64,000 nt of DNA from the NCBI GenBank assembly GCA_031216915.1, contig CM062292.1, positions 203,319,262 through 203,383,261 of the forward strand. The letters run 5' to 3'. Positions within the stretch are counted from its first letter, which is position 1; each line of letters starts with the position of its first letter. The DNA comes from Pictodentalium vernedei (Eukaryota; Mollusca; Scaphopoda; Dentaliida; Dentaliidae). The position numbers were made by a program, and so were the translations under genes. This document shows, in pieces, positions 37,043 to 49,800 of this stretch. A model generated the notes under the pieces. The model was not told the DNA's origin, searched no databases, and saw only the letters and a list, made by a program, of their open reading frames with translations.

Positions 37043-40000
37043 CACTTATATTCATCATATATGTTCCTCAGTATCATTGTTCCATGATTAAATCCTCCTC
37101 ATACCCTGCATTTTAAACATTTTTCTTGACATTTTTAGTTGCGTTTAGTTTTCTGTTTAGCTCGGAATTTCATGTTTAACTTAGTGTTTAGGTCAGCTGC
37201 TGTGCTCCTCCTCTTCCCATGGCACTCATATTCACCATACATGTTCCTCAGTATCTTTGTTCCACGATTAACCCCTCATACTCTGCATTATAAACATTTT
37301 TCTTGACATTTTTAGTTGCGTTTAGTTTTCTGTTTAGCTCGGAATTTCATGTTTTACTTAGTGTTATGTCAGCTGCTGTGCTCTTTCTCTTCCCACGGCA
37401 CTTATATTCATTATACATGTTCCTCAGTATCATTGTTCCATGATTAACCCCTCATACCCTGCATTTTAAACATTTTTCTGACATTTTTAGTTGCATTTAG
37501 TTTTCTGCTTAGCTCGGAATTTAGGGTTTAACTTAGTGTTTAGGTCAGCTGCTGTGCTCTTTCTCTTCCCACGGCACTTATATTCATTATACATGTTCCT
37601 CAGTATCATTGTTCCATGATTAACCCCTCATACACTGCATTTTAAACTTTTTTCTTGACATTTTTAGTTGCGTTTAGTTTTCTGTTTAGCTCAGAATTTC
37701 ATGTTTAACTTAGTGTTTAGGTCAGCTGCTGTGCTCCTTCTCTTCCCATGGCACTCATATTCACTATACGTGTTCCTCAGTATCATTGTTCCATGATTAA
37801 CCCCTCATACTCTGCATTTTAAACATTTTTCTTGACATTTTTAGTTGCGTTTAGTTTTCTGTTTAGCTCAGAATTTCATGTTTAACTTAGTGTTTAGGTC
37901 AGCTGCTGTGCTCTTTCTCTTCCCACGGCACTTATATTCATTATACATGTTCTTCAGTATCATTGTTCCATGATTAACCCCTCATACCCTGCATTTTAAA
38001 CATTTTTCTTGACATTTTTAGTTGCGTTTAGTTTTCTGTTTAGCTCAGAATTTCAAGTTTAACTAAGTGTTTAGGTCAGCTGCTGTGCTCCTTCTCTTCC
38101 CATGGAACTTATATTCATCATACATGTTCCCCAGTATCATTGTTCCATGATCAACCCCTCATACCCTCTATTTTAAACATTTTTCTGACATTTTTAGTTG
38201 CATTTAGTTTTCTGTTTAGCTCGGAATTTCATGTTTAACTTAGTATTTAGGTCAGCTTGTGTGCTCCTTCACTTCCCATGGCACTCATATTCACTATACA
38301 TGTTCCTCAGTATCATTGTTCTATGATTAACGCCTCATACTCTGCATTTTAAACATTTTTCGTGACATTTTTAGTTGCGTTTAGTTTTCTGTTTAGCTTA
38401 GAATTTCATGTTTAACTTAGTGTTATGTCAGCTGCTGTGCTCCTTCTCTTCCCATGGCACTTCTATTCATCATACATGTTCCTCAGTATCATTGTTCCAT
38501 GATTAACCCCTCATACCCAGCATTTTAAACATTTTTCTGACATTTTTAGTTGCATTTAGTTTTCTGTCTAGCTCGGAATTTCAGGTTTAACTTAGAGTTT
38601 AGGTCAGCTGCTGTGCTCTTTCTCTTCCCACGGCACTTATATTCATTATACGTGTTCCTCAGTATCATTGTTCCATGATTAACCCCTCATACACTGCATT
38701 TTAAACATTTTTCTTGACATTTTTAGTTGCGTTTAGTTTTCTGTTTAGCTCAGAATTTCAAGTTTAATGAAGTGTTTAGGTCAGCTGCTGTGCTCCTTCT
38801 CTTCCCATGGCACTTATATTCATCATACATGTTCCCCGGTATCATTGTTCCATGATTAACCCCTCATACCCTCCATTTTAAACATTTTTCTGACATTTTT
38901 AGTTGCATTTTGTTTTCTGTTTAGCTCGGAATTCCAGGTTTAACTTAGTGTTTAGGTCAGCTGCTGTGCTCTTTCTCTTCCCACGGCACTTATATTCATT
39001 ATACATGTTCCTCAGTATCATTGTTCCATGATTAACCCCTCATACCCTGCATTTTAAACATTTTTCTTGACATTTTTAGTTGCATTTAGTTTTCTGTTTA
39101 GCTCAGAATTTCATGTTTAACTAAGTGTTTAAGTCAGCTGCTGTGCTCCTTCTCTTCCCATGGAACTTATATTCATCATACATGTTCCTCAGTACCATTG
39201 TTCCATGATTAACCCCTCATACCCTGGATTTTAAACATTTTTCTGACATTTTTAGTTGCATTTATTTTTCTGTTTAGCTCGGAATTTAGGGTTTAACTTA
39301 GTGTTTAGGTCAGCTGCTGTGCTCTTTCTCTTCCCACAGCACTTATATTCATTATACATGTTCCTCAGTATCATTGTTCCATGATTAACCCCTCATACCC
39401 TGCATTTTAAACATTTTTCTTGACATTTTTAGTTGCGTTTAGTTTTCTGTTTAGCTCAGAATTTCAATTTTAATCAAGTGTTTAGGTCAGCTGCTGTACT
39501 CCTTCTCTTCATATGGCACTTATATTCATCATACATGTTCCCCAGTATCATTGTTCCATGATTAACCCCTCATACCCTCCATTTTAAACATTTTTCTGGC
39601 ATTTTTAGTTGCATTTAGTTGTTTTCTGTTTATCTCGGAATTTCAGGTTTAACTTAGTGTTTAGGTCAGCTGCTGTGCTCCTTCTCTTCCCACGGCACTT
39701 ATATTCATTATACATGTTCCTCAGTGTCATTGTTCCATGATTAACCCCTCATACCCAGCATTTTAAATATTTTTCTTGACATTTTTAGTTGCTTTTATTT
39801 TTCTGTTTAGCTCAGAATTTCATGTTTAACTAAGTGTTTAGGTCAGCTGATGTGCTCCTTCTCTTCCCATGGCACTTATATTCATCATACATGTTCCTCA
39901 GTATCATTGTTCCATGATTAACCTCTCATACTTTGCATTTTAAACATTTTTCTTGACATTTTTAGTTCGTTTAGTTTTCTGTTTAGCTTAGAATTTCATG

Positions 40001-40976
40001 TTTAACTAAGTGTTTAGGTCAGCTGCTGTGCTCCTTCTCTTCATGGCACTTATATTCATCATATATGTTCCTCAGTATCATTGTTCCATGATTAAATCCT
40101 CCTCATACCCTGCATTTTAAACATTTTTCTTGACATTTTTAGTTGCGTTTAGTTTTCTGTTTAGCTCGGAATTTCATGTTTAACTTAGTGTTTAGGTCAG
40201 CTGCTGTGCTCCTCCTCTTCCCATGGCACTCATATTCACCATACATGTTCCTCAGTATCTTTGTTCCACGATTAACCCCTCATACTCTGCATTTTAAACA
40301 TTTTTCTTGACATTTTTAGTTGCGTTTAGTTTTCTGTTTAGCTCGGAATTTCATGTTTTACTTAGTGTTATGCCAGCTGCTGTGCTCTTTCTCTTCCCAC
40401 GGCACTTATATTCATTATACATGTTCCTCAGTATCATTGTTCCATGATTAACCCCTCATACCCTGCATTTTAAACATTTTTCTTGACATTTTTACTTGCG
40501 TTTCGTCTTCTGTTTAGCTCGGATTTTCATGTTTAACTTAGTGTTTAGGTCAGCTGCTGTGCTCCTTCTCCTCCCATGGCACTCATATTCACTATGCATG
40601 TTCCTCAGTATCATTGTTCCATGATTAACCCCTCATACTCTGCATTTTAAACATTTTTCTTGACATTTTTAGTTGCGGTTAGTTTTCTGTTTAGCTCAGA
40701 ATTTCATGTTTAACTTAGTGTTTAGGTCAGCTGCTGTGCTTTTTCTCTTCCCACGGCACTTATATTCATTATACATGTTCCTCAGTATCATTGTTCCATG
40801 ATTAACCCCTCATACCCTGCATTTTACACATTTTTCTTGACATTTTTTGTTGCGTTTAGTTTTCTGTTTAGCTCAGAATTTCAAGTTTAACTAAGTGTTT
40901 AGGTCAGCTGCTGTGCTCCTTCTCTTCCCATGGCACTTATATTCATCATACATGTTCCCCAGTATCATTGTTCCAT

Positions 40977-43900
40977 GATAAACCCCTCATACCCTCCATT
41001 TTAAACATTTTTCTGACATTTTTAGTTGCATTTAGTTTTCTGTTTAGCTCGGAATTTCATGTTTAACTTAGTATTTAGGTCCGCTTGTGCGCTCCTTCAC
41101 TTCCCATGGCACTCATATTCACTATACATGTTCCTCAGTATAATTGTTCTATAATTAACGCCTCATACTCTGCATTTTAAACATTTTTCGTGACATTTTT
41201 AGTTGCGTTTAGTTTTCTGTTTAGCTCAGAATTTCATGTTTAAAATAGTGTTATGTCAGCTGCGGTGCTCCTTCTCTTCCCATGGCACTTCTATTCATCA
41301 TACATGTTCCTCAGTATCATTGTTCTATGATTAACCCCTCATACCCTGCATTTTAAACATTTTTCTGACATTTTTAGTTGCATTTAGTTTTCTGTTTAGC
41401 TCGGAATTTCAGGTTTAACTTAGTGTTTAGGTCAGCTGCTGTGCTCTTTCTTTTCCCACGGCACTTATATTCATTATACGTGTTCCTCAGTATCATTTTT
41501 CCATGATTAACCCCTCATACACTGCATTTTAAACATTTTTCTTGACATTTTTAGTTGCGTTTAGTTTTCTGTTTAGCTCAGAATTTCAAGTTTAATCAAG
41601 TGCTTAGGTCAGCTGCTGTACTCCTTCTCTTCCTATGGCACTTATATTCATCATACATGTTCCCCAGTATCATTGTTCCATGATTAACCCCTCATACCCT
41701 CCATTTTAAACATTTTTCTGGCATTTTTAGTAGCATTTAGTTTTCTGTTTAGCTCGGAATTTCATGTTTAACTAAGTGTTTAGGTCAGCTGCTGTGCTCC
41801 TTCTCTTCCCATGGCACTCATATTCACTATACATGTTCCTCAGTATCATTGTTCTATGATTAACGCCTCATACTCTGCATTTTAAACATTTTTCGTGACA
41901 TTTTTAGTTGCGTTTAGTTTTCTGTTTAGCTCAGAATTTCATGTTTAACTTAGTGTTATGTCAGCTGCTGTGCTCCTTCTCTTCCCATGGCACTTCTATT
42001 CATCATACATGTTCCTCAGTATCATTGTTCCATGATTCACCCCTCATACCCTGCATTTTAAACATTTTTCTGACATTTTTAGATGCATTTAGTTTTCTGT
42101 TTAGCTCGGAATTTCAGGTTTAACTTACTGTTTAGGTCAGCTGCTGTGCTCTTTCTCTTCCCACGGCACTTATATTCATTATACGTGTTCCTCAGTATCA
42201 TTGTTCCATGATTAACCCCTCATACCCTGCATTTTAAACATTTGTCTTGACATTTTTAGTTGCGTTTAGTTTTCTGTTTAGCTCAGAATTTCAAGTTTAA
42301 TGAAGTGTTTAGGTCAGCTGCTGTGCTCCTTCTCTTCCCATGGCACTTATATTCATCATACATGTTCCACAGTATCATTTTTCCATGATTTACCCCTCAT
42401 ACCCTCCATTTTAAACATTTTTCTGACATTTTTAGTTGCATTTAGTTTTCTGTTTAGCTCGGAATTTCAGGTTTAACTTAGTGTTTAGGTCAGCTGCTGT
42501 GCTCTTTCTCTTCCCACGGCACTTATATTCATTATACATGATCCTCAGTATCATTGTTCCATGACTAACCCCTCATACCCTGCATTTTAAACATTTTTCA
42601 TGACATTTTTAGTTGCGTTTAGTTTTCTGTTTAGCTCAGAATTTCATGTTTAACTAAGTGTTTAAGTCAGCTGCTGTGCTCCTTCTCTTCATGGAACAAT
42701 GATACTGAGGAACATGCATAATGAATATAAGTGCCGTGGGAAGAGAAAGAGCACAGCAGCTGACATAACACTAAGTAAAACATGAAATTCCGAGCTAAAC
42801 AGAAAACTAAACGCAACTAAAAATGCCAGAAAAATGTTTAAAATGGAGGGTATGAGGGGTTAATCATGGAACAATGATACTGGGGAACATGTATGATGAA
42901 TATAAGTGCCATAGGAAGAGAAGGAGTACAGCAGCTGACCTAAGCACTTGATTAAACTTGAAATTCTGAGCTAAACAGAAAACTAAACGCAACTAAAAAT
43001 GTTTAACTAAGTGTTTAGGTCAGCTGCTGTGCTCCTTCTCTTCATGGCACTTATATTCATCATATATGTTCCTCAGTATCATTGTTCCATGATTAAATCC
43101 TCCTCATACCCTGCATTTTAAACATTTTTCTTGACATTTTTAGTTGCGTTTAGTTTTCTGTTTAGCTCGGAATTTCATGTTTAACTTAGTGTTTAGGTCA
43201 GCTGCTGTGCTCCTCCTCTTCCCATGGCACTCATATTCACCATACATGTTCCTCAGTATCTTTGTTCCACGATTAACCCCTCATACTCTGCATTATAAAC
43301 ATTTTTCTTGACATTTTTAGTTGCGTTTAGTTTTCTGTTTAGCTCGGAATTTCATGTTTTACTTAGTGTTATGTCAGCTGCTGTGCTCTTTCTCTTCCCA
43401 CGGCACTTATATTCATTATACATGTTCCTCAGTATCATTGTTCCATGATTAACCCCTCATACCCTGCATTTTAAACATTTTTCTGACATTTTTAGTTGCA
43501 TTTAGTTTTCTGCTTAGCTCGGAATTTAGGGTTTAACTTAGTGTTTAGGTCAGCTGCTGTGCTCTTTCTCTTCCCACGGCACTTATATTCATTATACATG
43601 TTCCTCAGTATCATTGTTCCATGATTAACCCCTCATACACTGCATTTTAAACTTTTTTCTTGACATTTTTAGTTGCGTTTAGTTTTCTGTTTAGCTCAGA
43701 ATTTCATGTTTAACTTAGTGTTTAGGTCAGCTGCTGTGCTCCTTCTCTTCCCATGGCACTCATATTCACTATACGTGTTCCTCAGTATCATTGTTCCATG
43801 ATTAACCCCTCATACTCTGCATTTTAAACATTTTTCTTGACATTTTTAGTTGCGTTTAGTTTTCTGTTTAGCTCAGAATTTCATGTTTAACTTAGTGTTT

Positions 43901-46802
43901 AGGTCAGCTGCTGTGCTCTTTCTCTTCCCACGGCACTTATATTCATTATACATGTTCTTCAGTATCATTGTTCCATGATTAACCCCTCATACCCTGCATT
44001 TTAAACATTTTTCTTGACATTTTTAGTTGCGTTTAGTTTTCTGTTTAGCTCAGAATTTCAAGTTTAACTAAGTGTTTAGGTCAGCTGCTGTGCTCCTTCT
44101 CTTCCCATGGAACTTATATTCATCATACATGTTCCCCAGTATCATTGTTCCATGATCAACCCCTCATACCCTCTATTTTAAACATTTTTCTGACATTTTT
44201 AGTTGCATTTAGTTTTCTGTTTAGCTCGGAATTTCATGTTTAACTTAGTATTTAGGTCAGCTTGTGTGCTCCTTCACTTCCCATGGCACTCATATTCACT
44301 ATACATGTTCCTCAGTATCATTGTTCTATGATTAACGCCTCATACTCTGCATTTTAAACATTTTTCGTGACATTTTTAGTTGCGTTTAGTTTTCTGTTTA
44401 GCTTAGAATTTCATGTTTAACTTAGTGTTATGTCAGCTGCTGTGCTCCTTCTCTTCCCATGGCACTTCTATTCATCATACATGTTCCTCAGTATCATTGT
44501 TCCATGATTAACCCCTCATACCCAGCATTTTAAACATTTTTCTGACATTTTTAGTTGCATTTAGTTTTCTGTCTAGCTCGGAATTTCAGGTTTAACTTAG
44601 AGTTTAGGTCAGCTGCTGTGCTCTTTCTCTTCCCACGGCACTTATATTCATTATACGTGTTCCTCAGTATCATTGTTCCATGATTAACCCCTCATACACT
44701 GCATTTTAAACATTTTTCTTGACATTTTTAGTTGCGTTTAGTTTTCTGTTTAGCTCAGAATTTCAAGTTTAATGAAGTGTTTAGGTCAGCTGCTGTGCTC
44801 CTTCTCTTCCCATGGCACTTATATTCATCATACATGTTCCCCGGTATCATTGTTCCATGATTAACCCCTCATACCCTCCATTTTAAACATTTTTCTGACA
44901 TTTTTAGTTGCATTTTGTTTTCTGTTTAGCTCGGAATTCCAGGTTTAACTTAGTGTTTAGGTCAGCTGCTGTGCTCTTTCTCTTCCCACGGCACTTATAT
45001 TCATTATACATGTTCCTCAGTATCATTGTTCCATGATTAACCCCTCATACCCTGCATTTTAAACATTTTTCTTGACATTTTTAGTTGCATTTAGTTTTCT
45101 GTTTAGCTCAGAATTTCATGTTTAACTAAGTGTTTAAGTCAGCTGCTGTGCTCCTTCTCTTCCCATGGAACTTATATTCATCATACATGTTCCTCAGTAC
45201 CATTGTTCCATGATTAACCCCTCATACCCTGGATTTTAAACATTTTTCTGACATTTTTAGTTGCATTTATTTTTCTGTTTAGCTCGGAATTTAGGGTTTA
45301 ACTTAGTGTTTAGGTCAGCTGCTGTGCTCTTTCTCTTCCCACAGCACTTATATTCATTATACATGTTCCTCAGTATCATTGTTCCATGATTAACCCCTCA
45401 TACCCTGCATTTTAAACATTTTTCTTGACATTTTTAGTTGCGTTTAGTTTTCTGTTTAGCTCAGAATTTCAATTTTAATCAAGTGTTTAGGTCAGCTGCT
45501 GTACTCCTTCTCTTCATATGGCACTTATATTCATCATACATGTTCCCCAGTATCATTGTTCCATGATTAACCCCTCATACCCTCCATTTTAAACATTTTT
45601 CTTGACATTTTTAGTTGCTTTTATTTTTCTGTTTAGCTCAGAATTTCATGTTTAACTAAGTGTTTAGGTCAGCTGATGTGCTCCTTCTCTTCCCATGGCA
45701 CTTATATTCATCATACATGTTCCTCAGTATCATTGTTCCATGATTAACCTCTCATACTTTGCATTTTAAACATTTTTCTTGACATTTTTAGTTCGTTTAG
45801 TTTTCTGTTTAGCTTAGAATTTCATGTTTAACTAAGTGTTTAGGTCAGCTGCTGTGCTCCTTCTCTTCATGGCACTTATATTCATCATATATGTTCCTCA
45901 GTATCATTGTTCCATGATTAAATCCTCCTCATACCCTGCATTTTAAACATTTTTCTTGACATTTTTAGTTGCGTTTAGTTTTCTGTTTAGCTCGGAATTT
46001 CATGTTTAACTTAGTGTTTAGGTCAGCTGCTGTGCTCCTCCTCTTCCCATGGCACTCATATTCACCATACATGTTCCTCAGTATCTTTGTTCCACGATTA
46101 ACCCCTCATACTCTGCATTTTAAACATTTTTCTTGACATTTTTAGTTGCGTTTAGTTTTCTGTTTAGCTCGGAATTTCATGTTTTACTTAGTGTTATGCC
46201 AGCTGCTGTGCTCTTTCTCTTCCCACGGCACTTATATTCATTATACATGTTCCTCAGTATCATTGTTCCATGATTAACCCCTCATACCCTGCATTTTAAA
46301 CATTTTTCTTGACATTTTTACTTGCGTTTCGTCTTCTGTTTAGCTCGGATTTTCATGTTTAACTTAGTGTTTAGGTCAGCTGCTGTGCTCCTTCTCCTCC
46401 CATGGCACTCATATTCACTATGCATGTTCCTCAGTATCATTGTTCCATGATTAACCCCTCATACTCTGCATTTTAAACATTTTTCTTGACATTTTTAGTT
46501 GCGGTTAGTTTTCTGTTTAGCTCAGAATTTCATGTTTAACTTAGTGTTTAGGTCAGCTGCTGTGCTTTTTCTCTTCCCACGGCACTTATATTCATTATAC
46601 ATGTTCCTCAGTATCATTGTTCCATGATTAACCCCTCATACCCTGCATTTTACACATTTTTCTTGACATTTTTTGTTGCGTTTAGTTTTCTGTTTAGCTC
46701 AGAATTTCAAGTTTAACTAAGTGTTTAGGTCAGCTGCTGTGCTCCTTCTCTTCCCATGGCACTTATATTCATCATACATGTTCCCCAGTATCATTGTTCC
46801 AT
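40977..46802 (+). repeat. 33-monomer HOR, copy J2 (5826 bp)
   Basis: This is a tandem copy of J1, lacking the AACC duplication in its first monomer and lacking one complete monomer near 45600. There CCCTCCATTTTAAACATTTTT of one monomer is joined to CTTGACATTTTTAGTTGCTT of the next-but-one, and the J1-J2 offset falls from 6005 to about 5827. One visible change (GGCTTAAC in J1, GGTTTAAC in J2, near 42119) alters the last codon of the spurious 71-codon frame. Confidence 0.86.
42689..43002 (-). repeat. Inverted satellite segment, copy 2
   Basis: This lies exactly 6005 bp after copy 1 at both junctions, and I saw no sequence difference across its 314 bp. Flanks are also the same, including 49-bp direct repeats at 42646-42694 and 42999-43047. 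It was duplicated together with the long HOR and not inserted independently. Confidence 0.95.
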
Positions 46803-49800
46803 GATAAACCCCTCATACCCTCCATTTTAAACATTTTTCTGACATTTTTAGTTGCATTTAGTTTTCTGTTTAGCTCGGAATTTCATGTTTAACTTAGTAT
46901 TTAGGTCCGCTTGTGCTCCTTCACTTCCCATGGCACTCATATTCACTATACATGTTCCTCAGTATCATTGTTCTATGATTAACGCCTCATACTCTGCATT
47001 TTAAACATTTTTCGTTACATTTTTAGTTGCATTTAGTTTTCTGTTTAGCTCAGAATTTCATGTTTAACTTAGTGTTATGTCAGCTGCTGTGCTCCTTCTC
47101 TTCCCATGGCACTTCTACTCATCATACATGTTCCTCAGTATCATTGTTCCATGATTAACCCCTCATTCCCTACATTTTAAACATTTTTCTGACATCTTTA
47201 GTTGGATTTTGTTTTCTGTTTAGCTCGGAATTTCAGGTTTAACTTAGTGTTTAGGTCAGCTGCTGTGCTCTTTCTCTTCCCACGGCACTTATATTCATTA
47301 TACATGATCCTCAGTATCATTGTTCCATGACTAACCCCTCATACCCTGCATTTTAAACATTTTTCATGGCATTTTTAGTTGCGTTTAGTTTTCTGTTTAG
47401 CTCAGAATTTCATGTTTAACTAAGTGTTTAAGTCAGCTGCTGTGCTCCTTCTCTTCATGGAACAATGATACTGAGGAACATGCATAATGAATATAAGTGC
47501 CGTGGGAAGAGAAAGAGCACAGCAGCTGACATAACACTAAGTAAAACATGAAATTCCGAGCTAAACAGAAAACTAAACGCAACTAAAAATGCCAGAAAAA
47601 TTTTTAAAATGGAGGGTATGAGGGGTTAATCATGGAACAATGATACTGGGGAACATGTATGATGAATATAAGTGCCATAGGAAGAGAAGGAGTACAGCAG
47701 CTGACCTAAGCACTTGATTAAACTTGAAATTCTGAGCTAAACAGAAAACTAAACGCAACTAAAAATGTTTAACTAAGTGTTTAGGTCAGCTGCTGTGCTC
47801 CTTCTCTTCATGGCACTTATATTCATCATATATGTTCCTCAGTATCATTGTTCCATGATTAAATCCTCCTCATACCCTGCATTTTAAACATTTTTCTTGA
47901 CATTTTTAGTTGCGTTTAGTTTTCTGTTTAGCTCGGAATTTCATGTTTAACTTAGTGTTTAGGTCAGCTGCTGTGCTCCTCCTCTTCCCATGGCACTCAT
48001 ATTCACCATACATGTTCCTCAGTATCTTTGTTCCACGATTAACCCCTCATACTCTGCATTATAAACATTTTTCTTGACATTTTTAGTTGCGTTTAGTTTT
48101 CTGTTTAGCTCGGAATTTCATGTTTTACTTAGTGTTATGTCAGCTGCTGTGCTCTTTCTCTTCCCACGGCACTTATATTCATTATACATGTTCCTCAGTA
48201 TCATTGTTCCATGATTAACCCCTCATACCCTGCATTTTAAACATTTTTCTGACATTTTTAGTTGCATTTAGTTTTCTGCTTAGCTCGGAATTTAGGGTTT
48301 AACTTAGTGTTTAGGTCTGCTGCTGTGCTCTTTCTCTTCCCACGGCACTTATATTCATTATACATGTTCCTCAGTATCATTGTTCCATGATTAACCCCTC
48401 ATACACTGCATTTTAAACTTTTTTCTTGACATTTTTAGTTGCGTTTAGTTTTCTGTTTAGCTCAGAATTTCATGTTTAACTTAGTGTTTAGGTCAGCTGC
48501 TGTGCTCCTTCTCTTCCCATGGCACTCATATTCACTATACGTGTTCCTCAGTATCATTGTTCCATGATTAACCCCTCATACTCTGCATTTTAAACATTTT
48601 TCTTGACATTTTTAGTTGCGTTTAGTTTTCTGTTTAGCTCAGAATTTCATGTTTAACTTAGTGTTTAGGTCAGCTGCTGTGCTCTTTCTCTTCCCACGGC
48701 ACTTATATTCATTATACATGTTCTTCAGTATCATTGTTCCATGATTAACCCCTCATACCCTGCATTTTAAACATTTTTCTTGACATTTTTAGTTGCGTTT
48801 AGTTTTCTGGTTAGCTCAGAATTTCAAGTTTAACTAAGTGTTTAGGTCAGCTGCTGTGCTCCTTCTCTTCCCATGGAACTTATATTCATCATACATGTTC
48901 CCCAGTATCATTGTTCCATGATCAATCCCTCATACCCTCTATTTTAAACATTTTTCTGACATTTTTAGTTGCATTTAGTTTTCTGTTTAGCTCGGAATTT
49001 CATGTTTAACTTAGTATTTAGGTCAGCTGCTGTGCTCCTTCACTTCCCATGGCACTCATATTCACTATACATGTTCCTCAGTATCATTGTTCTATGATTA
49101 ACGCCTCATACTCTGCATTTTAAACATTTTTCGTGACATTTTTAGTTGCGTTTAGTTTTCTGTTTAGCTTAGAATTTCATGTTTAACTTAGTGTTATGTC
49201 AGCTGCTGTGCTCCTTCTCTTCCCATGGCACTTCTATTCATCATACATGTTCCTCAGTATCATTGTTCCATGATTAACCCCTCATACCCAGCATTTTAAA
49301 CATTTTTCTGACATTTTTAGTTGCATTTAGTTTTCTGTCTAGCTCGGAATTTCAGGTTTAACTTAGAGTTTAGGTCAGCTGCTGTGCTCTTTCTCTTCCC
49401 ACGGCACTTATATTCATTATACGTGTTCCTCAGTATCATTGTTCCATGATTAACCCCTCATACACTGCATTTTAAACATTTTTCTTGACATTTTTAGTTG
49501 CGTTTAGTTTTCTGTTTAGCTCAGAATTTCAAGTTTAATGAAGAGTTTAGGTCAGCTGCAGTGCTCCTTCTCTTCCCATGGCACTTATATTCATCATACA
49601 TGTTCCCCGGTATCATTGTTCCATGATTAACCCCTCATACCCTCCATTTTAAACATTTTTCTGACATTTTTAGTTGCATTTTGTTTTCTGTTTAGCTCGG
49701 AATTCCAGGTTTAACTTAGTGTTTAGGTCAGCTGCTGTGCTCTTTCTCTTCCCACGGCACTTATATTCATTATACATGTTCCTCAGTATCATTGTTCCAT

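Larger units (their letters stand above)
34968..40976 (+). repeat. 34-monomer HOR, copy J1 (6009 bp)
   Basis: This unit runs from the GATAAACC monomer at 34968 to the next at 40977. Copy J2 matches it at an offset of 6005 bp over more than 4 kb with very few differences. The two copies share private markers such as the GATTCACC monomer (36029/42034), GATTTACC, CATGATCCTC, GACTAACC, the inverted segment, CATTATAAAC (37282/43287), and GGTATCATTG with GGAATTCCAGG. It also contains a duplication within itself: the TTCATGG to GTTTTAC string at 37.0-37.4 kb recurs at 40.0-40.4 kb. Confidence 0.88.

Noticed and set aside
41908-42123. 71-codon open reading frame, second copy
   Set aside because: It is the HOR copy (offset 6005 bp) of the previous frame, with one base change in the last codon. 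Its conservation reflects recent duplication and not coding selection.
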